DNA of 64,000 bases from Pseudonocardia sediminis (GCF_004217185.1 NZ_SHKL01000001.1:2316001-2380000); one strand, 5' to 3'; positions 7,749-16,929 are shown, numbered from the stretch's first letter. The notes: generated by a model not told the origin, from the letters alone. Numbers and translations are program-made.

Positions 7749-8512
7749 TCGAAGAACAGGTAGATGCCGACCGCGAGACCCAGTACGACGACGGCCCAGC
7801 GCAGCGCCTTCTCCGGCATCCGCTGGGCGATCTTCGCCCCGAGCAGTCCGCCGACCAGGGTGGTCGGGGCGAGCAGGGCGACCGCCAGCCAGTCGACCGG
7901 AGCCCCGATCGCGAAGACGACCACCGTGACCGAGGCGACGGTCAGCGACAGGACGCCCTTGAGCGCGTTGAGCCGGCGCAGCGAGTCGTGCGCGAACAGG
8001 CTCAGCGTGGAGATCAGGATGACGCCGAGCGCGCCGCCGAAGTAGCCGCCGTAGATCGCGGCCAGGAACACCGCCGTCAGCAGCAGCGGGGTCCGGTCCC
8101 GCGCCTCGCCCCCGCCCGGGGTGCCGATCTTGCGCTTGATCCACGGCCCGACCGCCATCGTGAGGCTGGCCAGGATCACCAGGATCGGCACGATCGCGTC
8201 GAACACCTGCCCGGGCAGGATCAGCAGCAGGACCGACCCGATCCCGGACCCGAGGACCGCGACGATCGACGTCAGCAGGATCCGCCGCCCCTGCCCGGGC
8301 AGGTCCTTCCGCGCGCCGATCACGAGCCCGACGTAGCCGGGCCACTGCGCGACCGAGTTCGTGACGTTCGCCGCCAGCGGCGGGAACCCGACCGCCAGCA
8401 ACGCCGGGAACACCAGCAACGAACCGCCACCGGCGATCGCGTTGATCGCCCCGGCGAACAAGCCCGCCACGAGCAGGAACACCAGCGCCCACGGCCGCGA
8501 CGTGTCGATCAC
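7745..8512 (-). CDS. Sulfite exporter TauE/SafE family protein
   Basis: A 255-residue integral membrane protein with about eight transmembrane segments. The N-terminal GLFAGAINAIAGGGSLLVFPALLAVGFPPLAANVTNSVA and the central AAIYGGYFGGALGVIL motifs are typical of the TauE/SafE (DUF81) family, which exports sulfite, sulfoacetate or related organosulfur anions. It is the upstream gene of a two-gene unit with the ArsB/NhaD-type transporter. The substrate is not known. Confidence 0.87.
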   Translation of the reverse strand: MIDTSRPWALVFLLVAGLFAGAINAIAGGGSLLVFPALLAVGFPPLAANVTNSVAQWPGYVGLVIGARKDLPGQGRRILLTSIVAVLGSGIGSVLLLILPGQVFDAIVPILVILASLTMAVGPWIKRKIGTPGGGEARDRTPLLLTAVFLAAIYGGYFGGALGVILISTLSLFAHDSLRRLNALKGVLSLTVASVTVVVFAIGAPVDWLAVALLAPTTLVGGLLGAKIAQRMPEKALRWAVVVLGLAVGIYLFFE

Positions 8513-8985
8513 GACGGGACCCTAACCCCGCCACCCCGTTCCCCACCCGGCCCGACCGTCCGCCGCACCGCGGGTCGCCCTCCCTCGCGCGCTCGTCGTC
8601 GCTCCGCGCGTGCGCCCGCACCCGCGTGACGACGCCGGACGCGCGTTCCCGACCGACACGCACCCGACCGGCAGACGCACACGGACCGGGACGCGCATCG
8701 GACCGGTAGCCGCGCGCCGAGCCGGTGAACGCGCACTCCGCGGAGGTCGCGTCGGCCGGCTCGGTGCGCGTCCACTGATCCGGTGCGCGGCCGGCCGGCC
8801 CGGGGCCCTCCTGGGGTCAGCCCTGCGCGTGGTGGCCGTTCTCCCGCGGGCTCGGCTTCGCTCCGCGCTCGCGGCCGCGGTCGCGTCGCGACACCCGGCG
8901 CGCGGGAGGGTGGTGAGCGCGCGTCCGGGGCCGTCGGCGAGCCTCCGGCTGTTTCGGCGCGGCGCTGAGCGGACAACCCCTGCGT
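8513..8985. other. 473-base non-coding stretch with degenerate tandem units
   Basis: No reading frame here looks coding on either strand. From about 8638 to 8711 there are four imperfect units of 16-19 bases, each starting ACGC(G/A)C and containing GACCG(G/A). The rest is extremely GC-rich, with CGCGCG runs. Promoters for the divergent TauE and aldo/keto reductase genes should lie at its ends, but no clear hexamers were seen. Confidence 0.4.
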
Positions 8986-9834
8986 ATGACCCGAACCGAG
9001 ATACCCACCGTGACGCTCCCGGGCGGCGAGAAGGTCGTGGCGCTGGGCCAGGGCACGTGGGGGATGGCCGAGGATCCGGCCCGTCGCGCCGACGAGATCG
9101 CCACTCTGCGGCACGGGCTCGACCTGGGCATGACCGTGATCGACACCGCCGAGATGTACGCCGACGGCGACGCCCAGACTCTGGTCGGGGAGGCGATCGC
9201 CGGCCGTCGCGACGAGGTGTTCCTGGTCGACAAGGTCCTCCCCGGGGACGCGTCCCGGCGGGGCACGGTCGAGGCCGCAGAACGCGCTCTGCGCCGGTTG
9301 GGCACCGACCGGATCGACCTCTACCTGCTGCACTGGCGCGGCCGGCACCCGCTCGCCGACACCGTCGAGGCGTTCCGGGAGCTGCAGGACCAGGGGAAGA
9401 TCCGGCACTGGGGCGTCAGCAACCTCGACGTCGACGACCTGGACGAGCTGGTCGAGCTCGGCGCCTCCGACGGGCTCGTCACCGACCAGGTGCTCTACAA
9501 CCCGACCCGCCGCGGCCCGGAGTGGGACCTGCTGCCGTGGCTGCGCGGGCGCGGCCTGCCGATCATGGCGTACTCGCCGATCGAGCAGGGACGCCTTCTC
9601 GGCCATCCCGCACTGGCCGCGGTCGCCGCCGAGCACGACGCCACCGTCGCCCAGATCGCGCTGGCCTGGGTGCTCGACGCCGGCGACGTCCTGGCGATCC
9701 CGAAGGCGAGCAGCCTCGACCACGTCGAGGAGAACCGGGACGCGGTCGGGCTGCGGCTCACCGACGCCCAGCGGGCCGAGCTGGACCGGGCGTTCCCGCC
9801 GCCGCAGCGCAAGCAGGCCCTGGAGATCCTCTGA
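8986..9834 (+). CDS. Aldo/keto reductase (diketogulonate-reductase-like, AKR superfamily)
   Basis: A 282-residue NADPH-dependent reductase of the (beta/alpha)8 AKR fold. The catalytic tetrad is visible: D53 and Y58 (VIDTAEMYADG), K83 (VDKVLP), H116 (YLLHW). NADPH-binding segment AIPKASSLDHVEENRDAVG is present near the C-terminus. Length is standard. It stands alone before rnpB. Physiological substrate unknown. Confidence 0.9.
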   Translation: MTRTEIPTVTLPGGEKVVALGQGTWGMAEDPARRADEIATLRHGLDLGMTVIDTAEMYADGDAQTLVGEAIAGRRDEVFLVDKVLPGDASRRGTVEAAERALRRLGTDRIDLYLLHWRGRHPLADTVEAFRELQDQGKIRHWGVSNLDVDDLDELVELGASDGLVTDQVLYNPTRRGPEWDLLPWLRGRGLPIMAYSPIEQGRLLGHPALAAVAAEHDATVAQIALAWVLDAGDVLAIPKASSLDHVEENRDAVGLRLTDAQRAELDRAFPPPQRKQALEIL

Positions 9835-9849
9835 CCGGAGCGGCGTCGC

Positions 9850-9855
9850 TACACT
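9850..9855 (+). promoter_or_regulatory. -10 element of the RNase P RNA gene
   Basis: TACACT lies six bases before the inferred 5' end of rnpB at 9862. The -35 region falls in or near the end of the preceding reductase gene and is not clear. Confidence 0.5.
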
Positions 9856-9861
9856 GCGCGT

Positions 9862-10278
9862 GCGGACGAGTCGGTCGGGCGACCGCGTCGGGATCCTCGG
9901 GTCCCGTCGAGGAAAGTCCGGACTCCACAGGGCAGGGTGGTTGTCAACGGCAACCCGGGGCGACCCGCGGGACAGTGCCACAGAGAACAGACCGCCTTCG
10001 GCCTCGGGTTTTCCCGGGACCGGGGGTAAGGGTGAAACGGTGGTGTAAGAGACCACCAGCACCCCGGGTGACCGGGGTGGCTAGGTAAACCCCACCCGGA
10101 GCAAGGTCAAGAGGTCGCACGAGAGTGTGGCTGCGCAGGTGTTCGAGGGCGGCCCGCCCGAGCCTGCGGGTAGACCGCAAGAGCCTGCCGGCGACGGCAG
10201 GCCGAGATGGATGGTCGCCGAACGGAACGTCGTGAGACGTCCGGGAACAGGATCCGGCTTACAGACCGGCTCGTCCGC
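9862..10278 (+). ncRNA. rnpB: RNase P RNA (bacterial type A)
   Basis: The catalytic RNA of RNase P, which matures tRNA 5' ends. The 5' strand GCGGACGAGTCGGTC at 9862-9876 pairs with GACCGGCTCGTCCGC at 10264-10278 as helix P1. Conserved core segments are present: GAGGAAAGTCCGGACTCC near 9910, CACAGAGAACAGACCGCC near 9978, GGTAAGGGTGAAACGG near 10024, and AACGGAACGTCGTGAG near 10220. The total length of about 417 is typical of actinobacteria. Ends are taken from P1 and may be off by a few bases. Confidence 0.95.
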
Positions 10279-10290
10279 CCCGTTCCCGGG

Positions 10291-11451
10291 TCAGCGGCCG
10301 AACGCGGTGAGGCGTTCGGCCAGCAACGCGGCCGCGTCGGCGTCGACGCGACCGACGCTGATCCGCAGCATCCGGCGGTCCTCGGGCAGGAACGCCGTGC
10401 CGGGCAGCACGAGCGTGTCGTGGGTGAACAGCAGCTCGCGCACGACGTCGTCGCAGGTGCGGTCGGTGAACGGGTGCCGGACCCAGGCGAAGAACCCGCC
10501 GAGCGTCACGACCTCGAACCCGCCCGGACGCGACGCCAGCGCGTCGCCCAGCCACGCCCGTCGCTGTGCGATCTCGGCGACCCGCTCGGCTCGCCACTCC
10601 CCGGCCCGGGTCAGGCCGGCCCATGCCGCCTCCTGACCGATCCGCGGCGCGCAGATCGCGACGCAGTCCATCAGCTTGAGCACCTCACGGGTCAGCTCCG
10701 GCGTCCCGACGACCGCGCCGACGCGGTAGCCGGGAATCGCCAGCTCCTTCGAGAACGAGTGCAGGCTGATGACGGTCCGACGCCAGTCCGGGTCGGCGAA
10801 CAGGCGATGCGCGGGCGTGGTGATGTCGTCCCGGAACGAGCGGTAGGTCTCGTCGAGGATCAGCGGCAGGTCGTGGCGGCGGGCCAGGTGAGCGAAGGCC
10901 TCGATCTCCGCGGGCGGGATCGTCACGCCGCTCGGGTTGCCCGGTGTGATCAGCACGATCGCGCGGGTGCGCGGGCCGATCAGGGCCTCGGCGTCCGCGG
11001 CGCGGGGCACGAGGTCCGGGCCGGGCTCCAGGTATTTTGGCGCGACGCCGTGCATCCGCAGCCACATGTCGTGGTTGAAGTAGGAGGGCAGCGGCGTGAT
11101 CATCTCGTCGCCCGGCCCGGCGAGGGCGGTCGCGACCAGGCTGAACGCCTGGTTGCACCCCGCCGTGACGACGACGTCGGACGCGTCCACAGAACCGGCG
11201 TAGTCCCGTGTCAGTTCCTCGGCGAAGGCCTGACGCAGGGCGGGGACGCCGGGCACCGGCGCGTACGTCCCGCCGTCGGGGTCCCGGGCGACCTCCACGA
11301 CCCGCTCGACGACGGCGGGCGCGGGCGGGTAGACCGGGGCGGCCTGGGAGAGGTTCAGGACCGGCCGGTCGTCGTCGCGCAATGCGAGCAACGCCTGCGC
11401 GGCACCCATCGGGGAGTCGATGCCGCGGACGATCGTGGGGTTGAGTCGCAC
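10291..11451 (-). CDS. Aminotransferase class I/II (PLP-dependent)
   Basis: A 386-residue fold-type I aminotransferase. Motifs: AGCNQAFSLVATAL (PLP phosphate site), ITPGNPSGVTIP, LILDETYRSF (Asp that contacts the pyridine N) and SLHSFSKELAIPGYRVGA with the PLP lysine. It probably uses an aromatic or aliphatic amino acid, not determinable here. I chose the GTG at 11449-11451 (VRLNPTIVRGI), which gives the usual N-terminus; a much longer reading frame upstream is antisense to the next gene and was rejected. Confidence 0.85.
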   Translation of the reverse strand: MRLNPTIVRGIDSPMGAAQALLALRDDDRPVLNLSQAAPVYPPAPAVVERVVEVARDPDGGTYAPVPGVPALRQAFAEELTRDYAGSVDASDVVVTAGCNQAFSLVATALAGPGDEMITPLPSYFNHDMWLRMHGVAPKYLEPGPDLVPRAADAEALIGPRTRAIVLITPGNPSGVTIPPAEIEAFAHLARRHDLPLILDETYRSFRDDITTPAHRLFADPDWRRTVISLHSFSKELAIPGYRVGAVVGTPELTREVLKLMDCVAICAPRIGQEAAWAGLTRAGEWRAERVAEIAQRRAWLGDALASRPGGFEVVTLGGFFAWVRHPFTDRTCDDVVRELLFTHDTLVLPGTAFLPEDRRMLRISVGRVDADAAALLAERLTAFGR

Positions 11452-11527
11452 CTGCGCCTGCCGCCTCCCTGTCGAACGGGCGTCGACGACCGGGCGGGCT
11501 CCGCGGATCGCGCCTCGCGTCGACGGC

Positions 11528-12408
11528 ATGGAGTATCGCAGTCTCGGACGCACCGGCATGCAGGTCAGCCCGCTCCGCCTGGGGCCATGATGTTCGGCGC
11601 GTGGGGCGAGTCCGACCACGACACCTCGGTCGGGATCATCCACCACGCCCTCGACGCGGGCATCAACTTCATCGACACCGCCGACGTCTACAGCCAGGGC
11701 GAGTCGGAGACCATCGTCGGGAAGGCGCTGGCCGGCGGGCGACGCGACGACGTCGTCCTGGCCACGAAGTTCCACGCGCCGATGGACGTCGCCAAGGGGG
11801 AGCAGGGCGGGGACCCGAACCAGCGTGGTAACTCCCGCCGCTGGATCGTGACGGAGGTCGAGAACAGCCTGCGCCGGCTGCAGACCGACTGGATCGACCT
11901 CTACCAGGTGCACCGCCCCGAGCGGGACACCGACGTCGAGGAGACGCTGTCCGCCCTGACCGACCTGCAGCGCCAGGGCAAGATCCGCGCGTTCGGGTGC
12001 TCGACGTTCCCGGCGCACGAGGTCGTCGAGGCTCAGTGGGTCTCCGAGCGACGGGGCCTGGGCCGGTTCGTCGCCGAGCAGCCGCCTTACTCGCTGCTCA
12101 CCCGTGGCGTCGAGCACGACCTCCTGCCGGTCGCCGAGCGCTACGGGATGGGCGTGCTGCCGTGGAGCCCGCTGGGCGGGGGCTGGCTGACCGGTCGTTA
12201 CCGCAAGGACGCCGAGCTGCCCGTCTCGCACCGCCGGCAGTCGATGTCCACGCGCGGACGGTCCGACATGTCGCTGCCGGGCAACCAGGCCAAGCTCGAC
12301 GCCGTCGACGAGATCGTCCCGCCCGGCGTGACCATCACCCGGAACGACGAGGGGTACGTCCCGCCGGCCCTGTCCGACCCGTTCCTGCGCCGTCGCCGCA
12401 CGGCGTAG
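11528..12408 (+). pseudogene. Aldo/keto reductase pseudogene (frameshift plus internal deletion)
   Basis: The ATG at 11528 encodes a typical N-terminus (MEYRSLGRTGMQVSPLRLG) but hits TGA at 11588-11590. The family sequence AMMFGAWGESDHDTSVGIIHHALDAG continues in the +2 frame, consistent with loss of one G at the run ending at 11584 (expected LGAMM). The rest carries D and Y of FIDTADVY, K of LATKFHAP and H of QVHRPERD. A second defect lies near residue 240: NQAKLDAV is joined directly to DEIVPPGV, so about 60 residues that normally hold the last helices and the NADPH-binding loop are missing. Two independent lesions argue for a true pseudogene rather than a sequencing error. Confidence 0.8.
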
Positions 12409-12457
12409 CGGCGGCACCGACCGGCGACCGGAGGGCGCGCCGACGGCGGGCGACGGC

Positions 12458-12463
12458 CAGGAT
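12458..12463 (+). promoter_or_regulatory. -10 element CAGGAT of the SnoaL-like gene; probable leaderless transcript
   Basis: CAGGAT ends six bases before the GTG at 12470, and no ribosome binding site is present between them. Confidence 0.35.
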
Positions 12464-12469
12464 CGACCC

Positions 12470-12829
12470 GTGACCGAGTCGGATGCCGGACAGATTCTTC
12501 GACGCCACGTCGTCGCCTTCAACGCCCGTGACGTCGACGAGCTGATGGCCGGGTTCACCGAGGACCCGGTGTGGAGCACCGGGTCGGACACCGTCCACGG
12601 ACGGGACGCGCTGCGCGACCTGTTCTCCGCGGCGATGTCCGAGCTGCTCCCGACCCTGACGATCCAGGACCTCGTGGCCGACGCCGACCGCGTGGCGGCC
12701 CAGATGGTCGAGACCCTGCGCGTCGACGGCACTGAGCGGACCTACGCGATCGCCGGGTTCTACGAGCTCCAGGACGGCCGGATCCGGTCGGCGACGATCT
12801 ACCGCGAGGGCAGTGCGGACGTGTCCTGA
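12470..12829 (+). CDS. SnoaL-like / nuclear transport factor 2 family protein
   Basis: A 119-residue single-domain protein with the cone-shaped NTF2-like fold: ILRRHVVAFNARDVDELMAGFTEDPVW at the N-terminus, then VHGRDALRDLF, and a C-terminal beta-sheet ending IAGFYELQDGRIRSATIYREG. Members are small-molecule isomerases, hydrolases or binding proteins. Nothing in the sequence fixes a substrate. GTG start at 12470. Confidence 0.75.
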   Translation: MTESDAGQILRRHVVAFNARDVDELMAGFTEDPVWSTGSDTVHGRDALRDLFSAAMSELLPTLTIQDLVADADRVAAQMVETLRVDGTERTYAIAGFYELQDGRIRSATIYREGSADVS

Positions 12830-12845
12830 CGTGCCGGGGGACCGG

Positions 12846-13034
12846 TCAGCCCGCGTCGGCGCCGGTCACGTCCTCGGCGGTGATGTCGCTCGGGCGCGTG
12901 TCGCAGGCCGGGCAGACGGCGATGAAGTTCGGCCGGTCCACCTCGCCCAGGCGGATCATGGTCCGGGCCCCGCGTCGCGAGCAGCACGTGCAGGTGAAGG
13001 ACCGGACGACGGCGATGGTGTGCGGACGGTTCAT
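12846..13034 (-). CDS. Small hypothetical protein with Cys pairs (putative zinc ribbon)
   Basis: A 62-residue protein starting at ATG 13032-13034, with a strong GGGAGAG ribosome binding site five bases upstream. It contains CTCC near residue 15 and CPAC near residue 41, spaced as in a treble-clef or zinc-ribbon knuckle, and basic residues between them (SRRGAR). I do not recognise the family. Convergent with the SnoaL-like gene. Confidence 0.6.
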   Translation of the reverse strand: MNRPHTIAVVRSFTCTCCSRRGARTMIRLGEVDRPNFIAVCPACDTRPSDITAEDVTGADAG

Positions 13035-13185
13035 GATCTCTCCCTGGGGCCGGGCGTAGCCGTCCGGTCCAGGGCGTCGTTGCCGTCCGAGGACAGCGTC
13101 CGTCGAAAGTACCCCGCCCCGGGCCGTCGCACATCCTCGGCGACGCAGGTCACGGCAGGCCCGGGGCCTCGAGAAGGGAAGAAGC

Positions 13186-13530
13186 GTGCGACCCACCGAC
13201 CTGCGACAGATCGTCTACGGGGTCCTCGCCGTCGTCGGTCTGGTCGGCACCTGGTACTTCAACCTGGCCCACGGCAGCGACCTCTCCACCTACGTCCCGG
13301 ACTGGTTCACCACCGCCGCGTCCTCGTCGGCGGCGGTGGACCTGATCGTCGCGTTCGTCGCGGGTGCGGTGTTCATGGTGGCCGAGGGGCGACGGGTCGG
13401 CATGCGCCTGGCCTGGGTGTTCCCGGTGGTCGGGCTGCTGGTCGCGTTCGCGTTCGCCTTCCCGCTGTTCCTCCTGCTGCGGGAGCGGGCGCTGGATCGG
13501 GGCCGCGCGACCCCGGGCACGCCCTCGTAG
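13186..13530 (+). CDS. DUF2834 membrane protein
   Basis: A 114-residue protein with three transmembrane helices (IVYGVLAVVGLVGTWYF; AAVDLIVAFVAGAVFMVAE; LAWVFPVVGLLVAFAFAFPLFLLL) and the family's TWYFN and EGRRVGMR patterns. Function of DUF2834 is unknown. GTG start at 13186 preceded by AAGGGAAG. Confidence 0.75.
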   Translation: MRPTDLRQIVYGVLAVVGLVGTWYFNLAHGSDLSTYVPDWFTTAASSSAAVDLIVAFVAGAVFMVAEGRRVGMRLAWVFPVVGLLVAFAFAFPLFLLLRERALDRGRATPGTPS

Positions 13531-13549
13531 GACGCGCCCGGGGTGCGGG

Positions 13550-14653
13550 TCAGGCCAGCGAGCGGGCGAAGCCGGTGACGTCGCGGACGGCGTTGGCGTA
13601 GACGTCCGGCATCGCGGAGCGGAACAGGATCTCCCCGACGTGGCACAGGCCCAGGTTGACCTTCCCGACCGACGGGACGCCCGCGGCGAGGAGCTTGCGG
13701 TGGTACTGCAGACCCTCGTCGCGCAGCGGGTCGACCTCGTCGACGGAGATCACGTGCGGGGGAAGTCCCTGCAGGTCGGCGTCGGTGGCGCGGTAGGGCC
13801 AGCAGGTGGGGTCGTTCGCGTTGGCGGCACCCGGGTCGTAGACCTCGGCGAGCAGCGGGAACAGGCTGCGGTTGAGCCAGTACTGGTTGTTCTCGTGCAG
13901 CGACGGCAGTTCGGGGCGCCCCTCGGCCCAGCCGTCGCCGAGGATGTAGGGGCACTGGGCGTACACGCCGGAGATCGCGTCCAGCCAGCCCTCGCGCTTG
14001 GCCTTGATCGGCAACGCGACGGCGAGGTTGGCCCCGCCGGAGTCCCCGGTGACGACGGTGGTCCCGGTGACCCCGAGCTCGTCGCGGTGCGCGTGCACCC
14101 ACTTCAGACCGGCGGCGCAGTCGTCGATTCCGGCCGGGAACGGGTGGGGGCCGAGAACGCCGCCGCCGTTGCGGTACTGCACGCCGACGACGACCGCGCC
14201 CGCCGCGGCGAGCTCCTCGCGCCAGTTCCGGTAGATCGGGCCCTCGGTCGAGAGCATCACCATGCCGCCGCCGTGCACCTGGTAGATGCAGGGCAACGGG
14301 CCGTCGACACCGGTCGGCCGGTGGACGTGCAGCGTGATCTCGTTGCCGTCCGGGCCGTCGATCGTCCGTGCCTCGTGGCTCACGCCGTCGACGCGGGGAG
14401 CGCCGTCGGCCAGAGCGGTGAACAGACCCTCGAACCCGACCTCGACGGCCGTGGTGAACTCCAGGAGTGCCTCCCGGCCGGCGTCCGGGCCCATCGGGGC
14501 GCCGTCGGCGTGCGGGCCCAGACCCAGCGCGTTGAACACCGCCATCATCCGCGGGTCGCAGCGCGGGTCGTCGGCCATCGTCAGCGCGGGGTCGCCGAGC
14601 CGGCCCGGGGGCCGGTGCGTGACGGATGCGTCGGGGGCGGTGTCGGTGCTCAT
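13550..14653 (-). CDS. Alpha/beta hydrolase of the hormone-sensitive-lipase family
   Basis: A 367-residue esterase/lipase. It has the oxyanion-hole motif HGGG (YQVHGGGMVML), the nucleophile elbow GDSGG (VVTGDSGGANLAVAL; family consensus GDSAG), an Asp in ISVDEVDPLRDEG and a His in LGLCHVGEI. The start ATG at 14651-14653 has GGAG seven bases upstream; a GTG two codons earlier is too close to that site. Cytosolic, no signal peptide. Likely acts on short-chain esters or hydroxy-acid esters; substrate unknown. Confidence 0.85.
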   Translation of the reverse strand: MSTDTAPDASVTHRPPGRLGDPALTMADDPRCDPRMMAVFNALGLGPHADGAPMGPDAGREALLEFTTAVEVGFEGLFTALADGAPRVDGVSHEARTIDGPDGNEITLHVHRPTGVDGPLPCIYQVHGGGMVMLSTEGPIYRNWREELAAAGAVVVGVQYRNGGGVLGPHPFPAGIDDCAAGLKWVHAHRDELGVTGTTVVTGDSGGANLAVALPIKAKREGWLDAISGVYAQCPYILGDGWAEGRPELPSLHENNQYWLNRSLFPLLAEVYDPGAANANDPTCWPYRATDADLQGLPPHVISVDEVDPLRDEGLQYHRKLLAAGVPSVGKVNLGLCHVGEILFRSAMPDVYANAVRDVTGFARSLA

Positions 14654-14825
14654 GCGCACACTCCTCGTCGAGTCGTTCGCCTGTGAGGAGCCTCACCCAC
14701 CGGTGTGGCGGCGTCAACGAGCCGAACGGACGCACGGGGCGAATCGGTGTCGGGGCGTTGCGGCAGAATCGCGGCGTTGCCCGTGACGACACCGGGTGAG
14801 TGGCATCTGTGAGAGAAGGAGTGAC

Positions 14826-16736
14826 GTGAGCACCGCGACCGAGACGATCGAGTTCCAGGCCGAGTCCCGACAGCTGCTGCAGCTGATGATCCACTCGATC
14901 TACTCGAACAAGGACATCTTCCTGCGCGAGCTGATCTCCAACGCCTCCGACGCGCTGGACAAGCTCCGGCTCGAGAGCCTGCAGGACAAGGACCTGGACG
15001 TCGACACGTCCGACCTGCACCTCGAGCTGGTCATCGACAAGGAGAACCGCACCCTGACCGTGCGGGACAACGGCATCGGCATGAGCCGCGACGAGGTCGT
15101 CGACCTCATCGGCACGATCGCCAAGTCCGGCACCGCCGAGCTGCTGGCCAAGCTCAAGGAGACCGACCCGGCGGCGTCGCAGGAGCTGATCGGCCAGTTC
15201 GGCGTCGGCTTCTACTCCAGCTTCATGGTCGCCGACACGGTCACGCTGGTGACGCGCAAGGCCGGTGAGAGCGCGGGCGTGCGCTGGGAGTCCGCGGGCG
15301 AGGGCTCGTACACGATCGAGCCCGTCGACGACGCGCCGCAGGGCACCGCCGTCACGCTGGCGCTCAAGGCGGAGGACGCCGAGGACAGCCTGCACGACTA
15401 CGCGAACCCGGCCACCGTCCGTCGCATCGTCAAGAAGTACTCCGACTTCATCACCTGGCCGATCCGGATGACCCCGGAGAAGGCCGCGGCGACCGAGGAG
15501 GGCGAGGAGCCCGCGGAGCCGCAGCCGGAGACCGTCAACTCGATGAAGGCGCTCTGGGCGCGGGCCCAGAAGGACGTCACGCCCGAGGAATACAACGAGT
15601 TCTACCGGCACGTCTCGCACGACTGGCAGGAGCCGCTGGAGACGATCCGGCTCGCCGCCGAGGGCACCTTCGAGTACCAGGCGCTGCTGTTCCTGCCGCA
15701 GGTCGCACCGATGGACCTCTACATGCGCGACTCCCGCCGCGGCGTGCAGCTCTACGTCCGGCGCGTGTTCATCATGGACGACTGCGAGGCGCTGGTCCCG
15801 GAGTACCTGCGGTTCGTCAAGGGCGTCGTCGACGCCGCGGACCTCTCGCTCAACGTGTCGCGCGAGATCCTGCAGCAGGACCGTCAGATCTCGGCGATCC
15901 GCCGTCGTCTGGTCAAGAAGGTGCTGTCCACGGTCAGGACGATGATGACCGAGGAGCCGGAGAAGTACACGACGTTCTGGGACCAGTTCGGGCGCGCGGT
16001 CAAGGAAGGCCTGATCTCCGACCACGACAACCTCGACGCGATCCTGGAGATCAGCTCCTTCGCCTCCACCCACGACGCGGAGAAGCCCACGACGCTGGCG
16101 CAGTACGTCGAGCGGATGAAGGACGGCCAGGAGCACATCTACTACATGACCGGCGACTCCCGGTCGTCGATCGAGTCCTCGCCGCACATGGAGGCGTTGC
16201 GTGACCGCGGCTACGAGGTCCTGCTGCTGACCGACCCGATCGACGAGGTCTGGGTCGACCAGGTGCCCGGCTTCGACGACAAGGAGCTGCGCTCGATCGC
16301 CAAGGGCCAGGTGGACCTGGAGACCGAGGAGCAGAAGGAGAAGGCCGGTGAGCAGCGCGAGGAGTTCGCCGGGTTGCTGGACTGGATGGGCACCACGCTG
16401 GCCGACGACGTCAAGGAGGTCCGCCTGTCCTCGCGGCTGACCACCTCGGCGGCGTGCCTGGTCAACGACGAGAACGACATGAGCCCGACCCTGGAGAAGA
16501 TGTACCGGGCGATGGGCCAGGAGATGCCGACGGTCAAGCGCATCCTGGAGCTCAACCCGTCGCACCCGCTGGTCGCCGGGCTGAAGTCCAAGCAGTCGGA
16601 GACGCCGGACGACGCGGGTCTGGGCGAGACCGCGGAGCTGCTCTACGGCATGGCCCTGCTGGCCGAGGGCGGGGAGCTGTCCGACCCGTCGCGCTTCGTC
16701 TCGCTCCTGGCCGGACGGTTGGAGCGCACGCTGTAG
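14826..16736 (+). CDS. htpG: Molecular chaperone HtpG (Hsp90 family)
   Basis: A 636-residue Hsp90. The N-terminal GHKL ATPase shows ELISNASDALDKLR, DNGIGMSRDEV, GTIAKSGT and GQFGVGFYSSFMVAD. The middle domain has RVFIMDDCEALVPEYLRFVKGVVDAADLSLNVSREILQQD. The C-terminal dimerisation domain ends near LLAGRLERTL. Length matches bacterial HtpG. GTG at 14826 sits five bases after AAGGAG; an in-frame GTG ten codons upstream lacks the family N-terminus. Cytosolic. A copy of the dispersed palindrome begins seven bases after the stop codon. Confidence 0.97.
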   Translation: MSTATETIEFQAESRQLLQLMIHSIYSNKDIFLRELISNASDALDKLRLESLQDKDLDVDTSDLHLELVIDKENRTLTVRDNGIGMSRDEVVDLIGTIAKSGTAELLAKLKETDPAASQELIGQFGVGFYSSFMVADTVTLVTRKAGESAGVRWESAGEGSYTIEPVDDAPQGTAVTLALKAEDAEDSLHDYANPATVRRIVKKYSDFITWPIRMTPEKAAATEEGEEPAEPQPETVNSMKALWARAQKDVTPEEYNEFYRHVSHDWQEPLETIRLAAEGTFEYQALLFLPQVAPMDLYMRDSRRGVQLYVRRVFIMDDCEALVPEYLRFVKGVVDAADLSLNVSREILQQDRQISAIRRRLVKKVLSTVRTMMTEEPEKYTTFWDQFGRAVKEGLISDHDNLDAILEISSFASTHDAEKPTTLAQYVERMKDGQEHIYYMTGDSRSSIESSPHMEALRDRGYEVLLLTDPIDEVWVDQVPGFDDKELRSIAKGQVDLETEEQKEKAGEQREEFAGLLDWMGTTLADDVKEVRLSSRLTTSAACLVNDENDMSPTLEKMYRAMGQEMPTVKRILELNPSHPLVAGLKSKQSETPDDAGLGETAELLYGMALLAEGGELSDPSRFVSLLAGRLERTL

Positions 16737-16743
16737 GTGGGTC

Positions 16744-16783
16744 GTGCGCGGATATCGCCGCCCTGGCAGCGATATCCGCGCAC
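16744..16783 (+). repeat. Dispersed palindromic repeat, copy 2 (perfect 14-bp arms)
   Basis: GTGCGCGGATATCG at 16744-16757 and CGATATCCGCGCAC at 16770-16783 are exact reverse complements, with a 12-base centre. It begins seven bases after the htpG stop codon, so it could act as a terminator or mRNA-end stabiliser for htpG. This is the best-conserved copy in the window. Confidence 0.85.
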
Positions 16784-16929
16784 TGGCTCTTGCGCAGAAA
16801 TATGAGCGACTGAACATATGGTGGCTCGTCGGGTATGTCTGCCGTAGGTTTCTCCCGAGTCGATCACCCCGCAGGACGGGGCCGTCCCGGGTGCGTACGG
16901 GCGTGCCCGTGCAGAACTGGAGACCGCCC

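Noticed and set aside
8610-8985. Open frames in the 473-base gap after TauE
   Set aside because: All are short, Arg-rich and open in several frames; none has a ribosome binding site or similarity to a family.
13290-16817. A 1175-codon open frame on the minus strand
   Set aside because: Mostly antisense to htpG and out of frame with the HSL-family hydrolase; no family similarity in its own reading.
16784-16929. Possible riboswitch or iron box upstream of the metal-chelate binding lipoprotein
   Set aside because: I could not find the cobalamin riboswitch core blocks or an IdeR-type palindrome; only a GC-rich region with short CCCGGG-type repeats.
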